Shown: positions 1-7,574, numbered from the stretch's first letter. The stretch is 52,171 bases of DNA from Collinsella aerofaciens (GCF_015554145.1 NZ_JADNHZ010000022.1:1-52171), one strand, 5' to 3'. Made by a program: numbers and translations. The notes: generated from the letters alone by a model not told the origin.

Positions 1-21
1 AGCAAGAAGGCGGAGGGCTAG
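1..21 (+). CDS. 3' end of an unidentified gene
   Basis: The first 21 bases read in frame 1 as Ser-Lys-Lys-Ala-Glu-Gly followed by TAG, which would fit the charged C-terminus of a + strand protein that begins outside the window. Six codons are far too few to name a family, so this is only a possible gene end. Confidence 0.25.
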   Translation, partial: SKKAEG

Positions 22-234
22 AGCAAGGCGGGGCCGAGGCCGCCTCGATCAATTTGCGAAAGAATCTTGACGGTACCAATTCGCGAGCCGTCTACCTGCG
101 GTTTTGTTTTTCTCAAATTCGACATGCTCGGCGATAGCCGATCAAACGTAGTAAATGGGCATAGTTTTTGACAGGCGACATCGCACGCGTCCCTCGCAAG
201 GGCAAAATGATCCGTTTTCCTCCGTCCCCAAGGA
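22..234. other. intergenic stretch without recognised features
   Basis: Between the possible gene end at 21 and the stop of the orphan EIIB gene I see no gene, RNA or clear terminator. A 15-base string (TCTACCTGCGGTTTT, about 90-105) recurs at about 27659-27673, upstream of the complete PTS operon. That is one hint that the two regions share ancestry. Confidence 0.4.
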
Positions 235-717
235 TTAGTTGAACAGATTGCCGATGGGGTCGGGGGCGGAACTGGGGAGGTAGCGGATTTCTAGCTCTAT
301 GCCGAGCGCTTGCAGCTCTTTGAAGGCGGCGATGTCCGTATTGTCTACGGCAACGGTAGGCGTCACAGAACGCTTGCCCTCCCCCGCCTGCATATGGCCG
401 ATGCTGATCTTGGTTATTGGCACGCCGCCCTTAACCAGCGCGAGCGCATCGGCGGGTGAGGCCACCATAATCAGGATCCATTGACGCGGCGTTGCGGTAT
501 GAATGATATCGACGGTCCTTTGCACCGAGAAAAACCGCGTCCAAACGCCTTCTGGCGCCGCGACCCTCATGGGTGCCCATTGGCGCGAATCCGCCGCGAT
601 TTCATCGTTGACGATTAGGACAAGGTTGGAACCCACGGCTTCGTTCCACAGCTCAACGTCATGCCCGTAAATGAAACGGTCATCGATACGTGTAAGAAGG
701 ATCCTGGGTTGAGCCAT
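235..717 (-). CDS. orphan PTS EIIB (mannose/fructose/sorbose family), phospho-His replaced
   Basis: 160-residue protein of the EIIB-Man/Sor family, the same length as the complete EIIB at 26168-26650 and alignable to it throughout (start MAQPRILLTRID, middle LVKGGVP, then GHMQAGEGKR). In this family EIIB takes phosphate from EIIA on the His of the LVHGQ-type motif and passes it to the sugar. Here the motif reads FIYGH: residue 17 is Tyr instead of His and residue 19 is His instead of Gln, so normal phosphotransfer looks impossible. No IIA, IIC or IID gene adjoins it. The start at 717 (MAQP) is chosen by homology; an in-frame upstream extension to 768 has no counterpart in the paralogue. It may be a degenerating duplicate, or a decoy or regulatory subunit. 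The family assignment is firm, the role unknown. Confidence 0.85.
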   Translation of the reverse strand: MAQPRILLTRIDDRFIYGHDVELWNEAVGSNLVLIVNDEIAADSRQWAPMRVAAPEGVWTRFFSVQRTVDIIHTATPRQWILIMVASPADALALVKGGVPITKISIGHMQAGEGKRSVTPTVAVDNTDIAAFKELQALGIELEIRYLPSSAPDPIGNLFN

Positions 718-806
718 GGCAGCCCCATTCTGTTTGAGACCCGTAAGAGCAAGACATCGCGTCTCCAATATTAGTGCATTTAAAGTGAGAAAAGCCGTCA
801 GAACAC

Positions 807-835
807 TTGCGCGGATGTGCGATGTCCCGTATCAT
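807..835 (+). promoter_or_regulatory. candidate promoter of tRNA-Thr
   Basis: TTGCGC (807-812) and TATCAT (830-835) are separated by 17 bases and lie 40 bases before the mature tRNA start. They fit a sigma-70-type promoter for the tRNA gene. This is read by eye only. Confidence 0.4.
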
Positions 836-874
836 AGACAGCCGTTGACGCCTCACTTGCGTCACCACATGGCC

Positions 875-950
875 GCCAGCGTAGCTCAGTTGGTAGAGCA
901 CCGCTCTCGTAAAGCGGGGGTCACCGGTTCGAGCCCGGTCGCTGGCTCCA
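875..950 (+). tRNA. tRNA-Thr (anticodon CGT)
   Basis: The 76-nt sequence folds as a standard cloverleaf. The acceptor stem GCCAGCG pairs with CGCTGGC, the D arm reads GCTC-AGTTGGTAGA-GAGC-like, and the anticodon loop CTCGTAA within CCGCT/AGCGG gives anticodon CGT. The T arm is ACCGG-TTCGAGC-CCGGT, with discriminator T and an encoded CCA. The gene is intact although it is the integration site of the mobile element, because the left attachment repeat restores its 3' half. Confidence 0.95.
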
Positions 951-954
951 TTGC
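906..954 (+). repeat. attL: 49-bp direct repeat in tRNA-Thr
   Basis: This runs from the anticodon loop of the tRNA to four bases past its CCA (CTCGTAAAGC ... CTCCATTGC). It is identical over 49 bp to 16022-16070. It is the left junction of the integrated element; recombination between the two copies would excise 15.1 kb and restore one tRNA gene. Confidence 0.93.
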
Positions 955-962
955 ATTAGTGC

Positions 963-996
963 AGCTCAGAAGCGTAATTGCTTCTGAGCTTTTTTG
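963..996 (+). terminator. Rho-independent terminator after tRNA-Thr, supplied by the element
   Basis: The stem AGCTCAGAAGC/GCTTCTGAGCT (11 bp, loop of six) is followed by TTTTTTG. It lies inside the mobile element, just past attL, so it replaces the tRNA gene's original terminator, which is now stranded beyond attR at 16078-16100. Confidence 0.85.
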
Positions 997-1142
997 TTTT
1001 CGCGTCTCTTTCCTCCTTCTCCGAGGAGTGAAAAAGGGGTGAAAAACTTTTTTAACTGTTTTCCATAAATAGTTAGCATCATCCAACGTTCACATTAGAT
1101 CGAACAACAATCCTGTTACGCATAGCCTAATTCCGCTGAGTA

Positions 1143-2180
1143 TCAGAGAAGAACGTCCGGATTATATGCATCCAGCTTCGCTTCTCCAGTCGCCAGTGAC
1201 TCCTCCAGCCGGTCAGCATATTCAACAATAGAGCCGTAGAATATGGGAGTAAATCCGAACTTTTCGATAAAGAGGGGTTCCGCTACGTCAATCCTCTTCT
1301 TGGCAACCGCGGCCTCATCCTTTTCATAGTACCCAGTGCCAGGAATCCGCTCGTTTGCCTGCGGCAAGCACTTAAGCTGCCTACACAAGCGCGCCGACCC
1401 CTTTGAAAGACCCATAAAGGTGATAGCACCAGAGATTACGCCACCGACGCCCACAACAACCTTGCCAGCGGCATCCCCCACCGTCTGCTTTGTTATCTTG
1501 ATACCCATGAAGCTCAAGAGCTTCTTCAGGATCGGATACCAACTGGTCTTGGTTAGCGACTGGCGAGCGACCTTTTTCGCGACCGCCTCTTGGGCGTTTT
1601 TGGCGATTACGGTTAGCATCGAATTCGCGCTACCTACACCCATCATCACACCGAGCAACACTGCCATTTCGTAGAGAGTCTCGTCATCAACGTCGTCACA
1701 TTCTTCAAAGAAGGTCTGCCAACCATACAGGTATGCCAGCTTCTGCATGATCCTGAATGCATGCACGTAATACTGCGTAATATCGGCAGGAATGGTGCCC
1801 ACCATCGCGATGCCACCGGGAAGACCTGCCGCAAAGGAAAGGGTCGTCGACTTCTTTGTCTCAAAATCAATTATTTCTCTAGCAATTCTATCGATCAGGC
1901 CCACATCGATTCCGGCGGTAACGGGGGTCGTTTCCACGGCAAACTCGACGACATCTTTATGGACACCCTTCCTCCTCAGCTCCGAGCGGAGGAAATGGGG
2001 CCGATCAATTCTCACTCCCTTTAGCCGAGCAACTTTTTTCATAAAGTCAATCAAAAATCTCTGGGCTTCCACCAGCTGTTCATCGCTCTTGTCTCTTAGC
2101 TCTGCAAAAGCTGAATCAACGGGGACAGCGACCCCAAGGCCCTCGCCCTCGTTTTTCCTTCCAAGCAGCCTGACGTCCAT
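1143..2180 (-). CDS. EcsC family protein
   Basis: 345-residue protein resembling the EcsC family (named after the Bacillus ecsC gene; biochemical role unclear). A glycine- and alanine-rich amphipathic middle region (for example AAGLPGGIAMVGTIPADI) is followed by a stretch predicted to associate with membranes (KVVVGVGGVISGAITF). I chose the start at 2180 because GGAAGG lies just upstream; an in-frame ATG four codons earlier is possible. It is the element gene nearest to attL and is followed, in its own direction, only by the tRNA terminator. The first codons abut a truncated IS21 transposase gene, so its native promoter may have been altered. It looks like accessory cargo. Confidence 0.75.
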   Translation of the reverse strand: MDVRLLGRKNEGEGLGVAVPVDSAFAELRDKSDEQLVEAQRFLIDFMKKVARLKGVRIDRPHFLRSELRRKGVHKDVVEFAVETTPVTAGIDVGLIDRIAREIIDFETKKSTTLSFAAGLPGGIAMVGTIPADITQYYVHAFRIMQKLAYLYGWQTFFEECDDVDDETLYEMAVLLGVMMGVGSANSMLTVIAKNAQEAVAKKVARQSLTKTSWYPILKKLLSFMGIKITKQTVGDAAGKVVVGVGGVISGAITFMGLSKGSARLCRQLKCLPQANERIPGTGYYEKDEAAVAKKRIDVAEPLFIEKFGFTPIFYGSIVEYADRLEESLATGEAKLDAYNPDVLL

Positions 2181-2194
2181 ACAGCCTTCCAATC

Positions 2195-2435
2195 AATGTG
2201 CGCCGCGCGGGCTATCGCGTTCTGCGACAGGCCGGACGCACGGAGCCTGAGGGCCTCCCTGGCCCTTATCCTTCTCGCCATGCTGTACCTCCTTGGTCTC
2301 GGCTGCATGGACAGCCGGAACGTACCAGGGGGACGGTGCCGACGGGAATATCGGCGGTGCCGAACGGCAATATTCGGGATGTGAGCGGACGGTGTGTAAG
2401 CGCAATATCGCCGGTGTCAAAGAGGACAATTACTC
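2195..2435 (-). mobile_element. IS21-type remnant: terminal repeats and istA start
   Basis: An ATG at 2281, preceded by AAGGAGG, opens a frame beginning MARRIRAREALRLRASGLSQ and continuing NAIARAAHI. This is the N-terminal helix-turn-helix start typical of IS21-family IstA. After about 29 codons, near 2195, it runs into the EcsC gene's leader, so only the extreme 5' end remains. Upstream (about 2340-2430) three related strings (GGAATATCGGCGGTG, CGGCAATATTCGGG, GCAATATCGCCGGTG) look like the multiple internal repeats of an IS21 terminus. The outer boundaries are approximate. Confidence 0.6.
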
Positions 2436-2478
2436 AAACAGGTGAAGGAGGGTATCGAGGAGGATAAGGAGATTTACG

Positions 2479-2727
2479 GTGGCAATTAAGAAGCCAACTC
2501 GCCGCGTCATGCCCGTTGGAGAGGCGAGCATGACCCTCATGGGTAATCAAGACACACGAAACAAAGGGGATTCGACAAGTCGCAAGAAAGGGGAGTGCAT
2601 CACCTTTTGGGTTACGGAAGAGCAGAAGCAAGAGATGAGCACCTACGCGGCGGAACACAACACCACGGTATCAAGGATCATCATCGAAGGCCTTGAGATA
2701 CGCATGGGTAAAGGGCAATCATTATAG
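2479..2727 (+). CDS. small ribbon-helix-helix-like protein
   Basis: 82 residues, GTG start preceded by AAGGAG. The second half (ITFWVTEEQKQEMSTYAAEH and on through TTVSRIIIEGLEIRM) has the beta strand followed by two helices seen in Arc/MetJ-type DNA-binding proteins and plasmid-type repressors. The N-terminal 40 residues are polar and basic. It is the only + strand gene in the cargo half and converges on the ABC exporter gene, whose stop lies 37 bases away. It may regulate cargo genes or act as an orphan antitoxin; no toxin partner is visible. Confidence 0.6.
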   Translation: MAIKKPTRRVMPVGEASMTLMGNQDTRNKGDSTSRKKGECITFWVTEEQKQEMSTYAAEHNTTVSRIIIEGLEIRMGKGQSL

Positions 2728-2763
2728 CTTAGCCTTCTGCAATTGCTGCGACTCGATGCGGTC

Positions 2764-4413
2764 CTATCGATTTGCGCAACGGTGTGACGCGTTATCTAGA
2801 CTGACGATCGTTTCCGCTGCATTTGCCAGCTCATTATCATGTGAAACAATGATAATGAGCTGTTTCAATTTGTTGTTTCTGACATACGAAGCGAGTTCGG
2901 CTCGGCTTGTTTCATCCAATCCAGTTGTAGGCTCATCGAGCACCAAGACTGATGGATTACGGGAAATTGCCGACCACAAGTATACACGGCGCAGCTCACC
3001 ACCCGAAAGTTCAGGACAACGTTTCTCAAGCAAGCCCTCTATGCTGGTTGTCAACGACGGTAGCTCGTTCATATGCTGGTGCTTTGTAAAAAATGGGGTG
3101 TTGAAATAATCCAACAGGTCCCGAACCGTCTCATCTGGAGCGAAGCACGGTTGGGGGCAGCACGATATCGTGTCTGAACGTATGTAATCCAAATTGCATT
3201 TTTCAATCGGCATGTCGTTGTATGTTACTTTGCCTGCCGACGGATACAGCCCAAGGAGCAGGTAAAGGAGCGACGTTTTTCCTCTTCCATTTTCTCCGGT
3301 TATGCAGTATGTTCCAGGGCCGGAGAAATCGAAGGAAAATCCGTCAAGAACCTTTCGGGGAGATCCGTCTGGAAGGGGTACCGTAAAATCCAACTTGGAA
3401 ACAGAAATGCGATTTATTGTGTCAATCTTGACTAAACCTGTCTGATCTTGCTCTGGTTCCGGTCCTACCTTTCCCATGGCGCTCATCCTGTCCCACGAAG
3501 CCTTGGCATCCTGATAGGACTTGAACAGGTTCATCGTGTTTTTCAAGGTTTTAAATAGGACGGCAAAATATGCACCGACGATGGTGTATTCGCCTATCGT
3601 CATGGTTCCATTGATGATTCGCACTCCGGATACGATGAGTATTATCGCTTGAAACACGGCAGCAAAAAGGCTGTCAATCGATGTTAGTGAGAATGAGAGC
3701 TTTCCCGAGTGCAAGACCTTTGGAAAATACTTTTCAAATCCGGTGTCAAGTGCTAGCTCGCTTTTATTGTATGAAGACGTTAACTGAATGTTGAGAATCT
3801 GATTCAACTGCGATGCTATTACGGCATAGAAAGCGCTATCTGCCTCCTTCTTCTCGTACATGACTTTATATAGAAGCTTTCGCAATCCGGTAATAACGAA
3901 GAGATATGCCACAAGAAGGAGGATGGAGAATAGTGCGAGGAGTGGATCAACCGACCATATGACGAGCAACACGAAAGGAATGGCGACAACAGACAGGGGA
4001 GCGCTGATAAAGTTTGTTAGAACGAAAGAAGAAACAACACCTGAGTCAGTGAAAATCCTTTGCGTCGTATAGGCTGAGTCGGTTGTTCGGTTCGTCAGAA
4101 AATTAACTCGCTCAAAGCGCAAGACGGTTTCCCTGAGTAGGTCAAAAGAAAGCTTTGTGGATATACGGATAGATAACGTTCCTGCAAAATATGAAAATAA
4201 GGCAGAAAAGACCCCTATTGAAGCTACGAGGAGCGCAAAAAGCACAGCATCCTTCTCGCTGCGATTGGCAAGAAGGAAATCTAAGAACTTTCCGTTCACA
4301 TATGGTGCGGCATAGGAAAGGGCGATTCCAATCGTCGTGATGGCAATGAACGTGAAAGCACCCTTTGTTTTACTAAACTTCGATAAGACGTACCGAATCA
4401 AGAATGGCCCCAA
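2764..4413 (-). CDS. ABC exporter (fused permease and ATPase), probable RiPP exporter
   Basis: 549-residue half-transporter: an N-terminal membrane domain with about six segments (residues ~1-300) and a C-terminal nucleotide-binding domain. Visible motifs are Walker A GENGRGKTS, signature LSGGELRR, Walker B VLVLDEPTT and the switch His in SHDNE. There is no N-terminal C39 peptidase domain, so it should export substrate without cutting a leader. It lies downstream of the RRE, radical SAM, precursor and membrane-protein genes on the same strand, separated from them by 260 bp containing a strong inverted repeat. The likely role is export of the modified peptide, or self-protection from it. A+T-rich codon use matches the rest of the cluster and differs from the mobilization genes. 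Confidence 0.85.
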   Translation of the reverse strand: MGPFLIRYVLSKFSKTKGAFTFIAITTIGIALSYAAPYVNGKFLDFLLANRSEKDAVLFALLVASIGVFSALFSYFAGTLSIRISTKLSFDLLRETVLRFERVNFLTNRTTDSAYTTQRIFTDSGVVSSFVLTNFISAPLSVVAIPFVLLVIWSVDPLLALFSILLLVAYLFVITGLRKLLYKVMYEKKEADSAFYAVIASQLNQILNIQLTSSYNKSELALDTGFEKYFPKVLHSGKLSFSLTSIDSLFAAVFQAIILIVSGVRIINGTMTIGEYTIVGAYFAVLFKTLKNTMNLFKSYQDAKASWDRMSAMGKVGPEPEQDQTGLVKIDTINRISVSKLDFTVPLPDGSPRKVLDGFSFDFSGPGTYCITGENGRGKTSLLYLLLGLYPSAGKVTYNDMPIEKCNLDYIRSDTISCCPQPCFAPDETVRDLLDYFNTPFFTKHQHMNELPSLTTSIEGLLEKRCPELSGGELRRVYLWSAISRNPSVLVLDEPTTGLDETSRAELASYVRNNKLKQLIIIVSHDNELANAAETIVSLDNASHRCANR

Positions 4414-4572
4414 TCTATCAGGTATGAAATACCAACTGATGACACCTTACACCGCGGTTCGGTGGAAACGAAGCGGCGACTAATCGGCACGAGCGCTTCC
4501 ATAGAGAGTCTTTGCGAGCTGGATCCTCATAGAAACGGGAATTTTATGTTCGATCAATAGGCCGCGCACGGC

Positions 4573-4608
4573 AGTCGGACGGCTGAAAAATAAAACAGCC
4601 GTCCGACT
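4573..4608. other. 13-bp perfect inverted repeat between membrane-protein gene and ABC gene
   Basis: The arms AGTCGGACGGCTG and CAGCCGTCCGACT flank a 10-base A/T loop. There is no T-run directly after the stem on either strand, although the loop itself is TTTTATTTTT on the minus strand. It could be a partial terminator that lowers exporter expression, an RNA stability element or an operator. An open frame at 4480-4683 runs straight through it and is probably not a gene. Confidence 0.6.
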
Positions 4609-4673
4609 AAAGCTGTAATTTTTTGCATTGTTTGTTGGGCATGCGCCTGAAGTTTCATGCAATAGGAAATCCA

Positions 4674-5015
4674 TTATGACCATGGTCGAAATGTGAACAC
4701 TACGATCGTTAGCAAGGAGACGCCAAGACCGGCAAAGATTATGATGAGCGGCAGAATGAAAGCCGCCGATGCCGATAATGGGATTTGGGACGCAAAGGCA
4801 ATGATGCCCGCGAGAACGAGACCGGCTCCAGTCAACGCTATTCCGAGTCCGACCAATCTGGCAACAAGAGGAATCTTCTCGCTTGGAATATGAGCGATAT
4901 GGTAACTGTGAATCAGGCCGGGATTGCCGGTCTTTACCATTAACACCCCGACAACGAGAAAGCAGATTCCTCCTACCATGCCGCCAATGGATGATCTTAG
5001 CTCTTCAGGACTCAT
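4674..5015 (-). CDS. small membrane protein of the putative RiPP cluster
   Basis: 113 residues with three hydrophobic segments (about residues 10-30, 50-73 and 80-108) and a short polar loop containing HSYHIAHIPSEK. This layout recalls small DUF3784-like membrane proteins of Gram-positive bacteria, but I do not assign it firmly. Its ATG overlaps the stop codon of the candidate precursor gene (ATGA), which implies translational coupling with that peptide. It could be an immunity protein, an export accessory or a membrane anchor for maturation. Confidence 0.6.
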   Translation of the reverse strand: MSPEELRSSIGGMVGGICFLVVGVLMVKTGNPGLIHSYHIAHIPSEKIPLVARLVGLGIALTGAGLVLAGIIAFASQIPLSASAAFILPLIIIFAGLGVSLLTIVVFTFRPWS

Positions 5016-5215
5016 TGCTCGTCTTGGCCACCTTGCTCGCTGAGGGGAAGTGCTGCGGCAAAAGTGATGAGGACCAGTTCATAGGCTCCAACTGCGGTGA
5101 CTCCGACCGCCACATTTGCTCCCCACACGATGTAATACATGTCGAACCAAGTTTCCGTTCCAAGAGTCGATGCTCTGGTCGGATTCATGTTGTCTACTAC
5201 GGGCTTCTCGTACAT
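5012..5215 (-). CDS. candidate RiPP precursor peptide
   Basis: 67 residues, start directly after the radical SAM stop (TAAATG), with AAGGAG inside the end of that gene. The N-terminal third (MYEKPVVDNMNPTRAST) resembles the KPxVxxxNP-type leaders of precursors that pair with PqqD/RRE proteins. Residues 23-58 are rich in aromatic and small or branched residues (WFDMYYIVWGANVAVGVTAV), followed by a polar tail. It has no Cys, so it would not form thioether (sacti- or lanthipeptide) rings; carbon-carbon crosslinks or epimerisation would be possible radical SAM outcomes. The hydrophobic stretch could instead be a membrane segment. The assignment rests mainly on context; no homologue is known to me. 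Confidence 0.55.
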   Translation of the reverse strand: MYEKPVVDNMNPTRASTLGTETWFDMYYIVWGANVAVGVTAVGAYELVLITFAAALPLSEQGGQDEQ

Positions 5216-6304
5216 TTAACCCAACATCTCCTTCAACGATGAGTTCAACAGTTCATCCGCGGTATCATCAATCAGGTCAACGTGTAGATCACCTCCCATA
5301 TCTATATCGCAAATTGTGTCGGACATACGCTCCATGTCGTCAATGGTCCACATGTGGTTACAGAGGTCTTGAACCAGTTTTGTGGACCAAATTGAGCTAA
5401 GTCCGTTGTTCCAGTAATCCTCAAGAGGGTGGTTTCTGATGTTGCCAACCACTAACGGGATATACGGAGAAACGACGATGTCGCCGTTTGCGTGCACTGA
5501 AACCTGATCTAATAGATATCGGTTATCAGAGAAGCGAATTAGATGGTCGACGGGGTCGCCCCATTGCGGTCGGACATTCGGGTGCTTCCGAAGGAAGTCG
5601 TCCTCTTGAATGGCGTGAATCAACGTACGGTATTGGGAATAGTCCGGTCTAATAAATGTGTTCTTTCGCGCACGGCCCAAAACCATGAGGGGTTGGACAC
5701 GTAGTTCGATAAAGTCACCCGGCGTCCTCTTCGGCCTGTTAGATTTGGTGAAAATCTCATCTAATAGTGAGATGACATCGGGAAACTGTTCGGTGTTGAA
5801 CGACGTGGGCGTAAATGCGATAGCAAGGTGCAAATCGGAATGGTTGAGTACGGTGGCAACTGCTTCTTCGACGATTTCGAAGGCTCTCTCATGTCCCCTC
5901 AGCCTATCGTGAGCTGACCCAATGCCGTCTAGGCTAAATTGGATGCTTTTGAGTCCGGAATCTTCTAAATCTCGGAGAAGGGATTCCGTGAGGAGAAGCC
6001 CGTTGGTTACCAGGCTCGCTGCAACATTCCCATCTCGCAATATGGGAAGGCAGCGCAAGATATCTTTACTGCGCAACAAGGTTTCTCCTCCACAGAAACA
6101 CATGCTGTAAAGCGACATGTCTGCCATTTCCTTTGCGAAAACAAAAAGTTCATCTGAGGTCAACTCGTCGTGCATGACCTCATTCTCGCCGCTGCTGTTA
6201 TAGCAGTGCAGACATCTCAAGTTGCACTTGTTTGTTATGTCAAGGGCGACGTGATGTGGCGCTCTGAGAACGTTGGTGTACTTGTTTTCCGAAACTCGTC
6301 CCAT
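5216..6304 (-). CDS. radical SAM peptide-modifying enzyme (candidate)
   Basis: 362-residue radical SAM protein. The [4Fe-4S]/SAM site CNLRCLHC lies at residues 27-34, followed by the GGE motif (CGGETLL) and the strand SIQFSLDG. The C-terminal third has the usual SPASM lead-in (a GNI...LEDYW...IW pattern), but the expected cysteines are almost absent: SPYIP occupies the place of the first SPASM cysteine, and only two Cys follow. Auxiliary clusters are therefore probably missing or atypical. Start 6304 has AAGAGGA upstream and begins 8 bases after the RRE-fusion stop. Such enzymes install crosslinks, epimerisations or thioethers on RiPP precursors bound by an RRE domain, which fits both neighbours. 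Confidence 0.8.
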   Translation of the reverse strand: MGRVSENKYTNVLRAPHHVALDITNKCNLRCLHCYNSSGENEVMHDELTSDELFVFAKEMADMSLYSMCFCGGETLLRSKDILRCLPILRDGNVAASLVTNGLLLTESLLRDLEDSGLKSIQFSLDGIGSAHDRLRGHERAFEIVEEAVATVLNHSDLHLAIAFTPTSFNTEQFPDVISLLDEIFTKSNRPKRTPGDFIELRVQPLMVLGRARKNTFIRPDYSQYRTLIHAIQEDDFLRKHPNVRPQWGDPVDHLIRFSDNRYLLDQVSVHANGDIVVSPYIPLVVGNIRNHPLEDYWNNGLSSIWSTKLVQDLCNHMWTIDDMERMSDTICDIDMGGDLHVDLIDDTADELLNSSLKEMLG

Positions 6305-6312
6305 GGTTCCTC

Positions 6313-7173
6313 TTAACAGACTTCTGAAAAACAGTATACATTCATGCAGTCGCCGTCGCTGCACTCACCTGGAAAAGTGCCAGCGCAAGTGAATTCTGGC
6401 TCATTGATAAGATTTCGAATTCCTTCGTTTGATGCAATTTCCTTGCTGGTTAGGTTCAGGTGGAAAAAATTGGGAACATCGCAAAATTCTTGACGATAGA
6501 AACTGGCCGCAGCGGCAATACATTGAACGGCGATGCTTGCGGGGCACAAAAGAAGACAGATGTCTGCGTATCTGAGTAAAGGATTGCTGGAGGGGGCGAG
6601 GCCGAGTAGACCGGTTGGTCTCCCTGACTCATATACAATGAAAAATTCCTTGCTCAGATTGAACAATCCGTTTCGCACCTCTAGCGGTCGTTCATACTGC
6701 TCGACGGAAAGAGGCCAACCGTAGACAATTGTGGGACTTTCTGGTTCTGATGAGCTCGCCTGGCTTGCCAGGGAGCAAATCAGGCGAATATCGTTTTCTT
6801 GGGCAAGCCGTATATGGGTCCCATTGTCCACGCAAATCTCATCGGCAATGGGTGTGCCATTTTCGGTCGGAGTTTTGACCCATCCTATTAGTCTCGATAC
6901 GCTGAAACCTCTCATTGCCGAGGCTAAGTCAGATTTGAGCATGTCCGGATTGGCGTCTGGAAACTTGTCGCACATCCGATTAAGGATTGTTTCGACGGTG
7001 TTTTTACCATCGCACAGAGAGACGATGTAGCTCCCGCTTCCGTTCAACATGATATAGTTCAGCTCATCGCGTCCGGTTAGAACAGAGCGGTACCCGTTCT
7101 TTTCCTCTCTTGAGTATGGGAGAGAAATCGATTTCGGGATAAATCCCCTTATTTCGTCAAAGCTCCATTCCAT
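6313..7173 (-). CDS. PqqD-like RRE domain fused to a GNAT-like domain, Cys-rich tail
   Basis: 286 residues. Residues ~30-110 match the PqqD-type RiPP recognition fold: LNGSGSYIVSLCDGKNTVE, a helix, then LASAMRGFSVSRLIGW. This fold binds precursor leaders. Residues ~125-260 look like a GNAT N-acyltransferase (HIRLAQENDIRLICSLASQ, a central YESGRPTGLLGLAP strand-turn), though the acyl-CoA loop is not obvious. The last 24 residues hold five cysteines with spacing C-x7-C-x4-C-x4-C-x4-C, the final Cys being the C-terminus. Start 7173 is fixed by AAGGAGGG 7 bases upstream. It is the first gene of the cluster. The RRE call is good, the GNAT call moderate, and the tail is unexplained. Confidence 0.7.
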   Translation of the reverse strand: MEWSFDEIRGFIPKSISLPYSREEKNGYRSVLTGRDELNYIMLNGSGSYIVSLCDGKNTVETILNRMCDKFPDANPDMLKSDLASAMRGFSVSRLIGWVKTPTENGTPIADEICVDNGTHIRLAQENDIRLICSLASQASSSEPESPTIVYGWPLSVEQYERPLEVRNGLFNLSKEFFIVYESGRPTGLLGLAPSSNPLLRYADICLLLCPASIAVQCIAAAASFYRQEFCDVPNFFHLNLTSKEIASNEGIRNLINEPEFTCAGTFPGECSDGDCMNVYCFSEVC

Positions 7174-7289
7174 AATTAATCCCTCCTTGTGTCTGTTTGA
7201 ATATGAGCCGATTTTAGGCTCTTCGGTAGTTTCTGTGGGCGAGACATCAATTTTTCCGCAGGTGGATGCAGAAAAGTTCCGCATATAAG

Positions 7290-7318
7290 GGAAACGGCCC
7301 CGAGAGGGGGCCGTTTCC
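7290..7318. terminator. hairpin upstream of the RiPP cluster
   Basis: GGAAACGGCCCC pairs with GGGGCCGTTTCC around a short purine loop. No T-run follows on either strand. It lies between the RiPP operon and the ISL3 remnant and may insulate the two or mark an IS boundary. Confidence 0.4.
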
Positions 7319-7376
7319 GCGCCGGGCAGGGTAGGATTTCGCTTGCTACATCAACCTACCGGAAAGGCCCTGACGC

Positions 7377-7574
7377 ATGAACAGGATACTAAGCCGCGCG
7401 CTCGCGCTGGTCCACACCGTGATCGAGTACGCCAGCATCGACGGCGGCAGGATAATCGTCGGCGTCAGGCCGTGGACGAGTTTCGGGCTGCGGTGCCCCG
7501 TCTGCGGGAGGGCAGCGAATGCTACGACAGGTCGCCAAGGCCGCGGCTGTGGCGCGCAATGGACCTGGCGAGGT
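7377..7574 (+). pseudogene. ISL3-family transposase, 5' fragment with frameshift
   Basis: The frame from 7377 gives MNRILSRALALVHTVIEYAS, then VRPWTSFGLRCPVCGRAANA, the N-terminus and zinc-finger start of an ISL3-type transposase. The homologous continuation (CYDRSPRPRLWRAMDLA) is in another frame, so a frameshift lies near 7510. Similarity ends at about 7570, where IstB-like sequence takes over. The element is truncated and chimeric, hence inactive. About 50 bases upstream of it (7328-7376) may be the ISL3 left end. Confidence 0.65.

Noticed and set aside
4480-4683. 67-codon open frame between the small membrane protein and the ABC exporter
   Set aside because: It runs through a 13-bp perfect inverted repeat, has no family-like pattern and its start lies inside the preceding gene; most likely chance.
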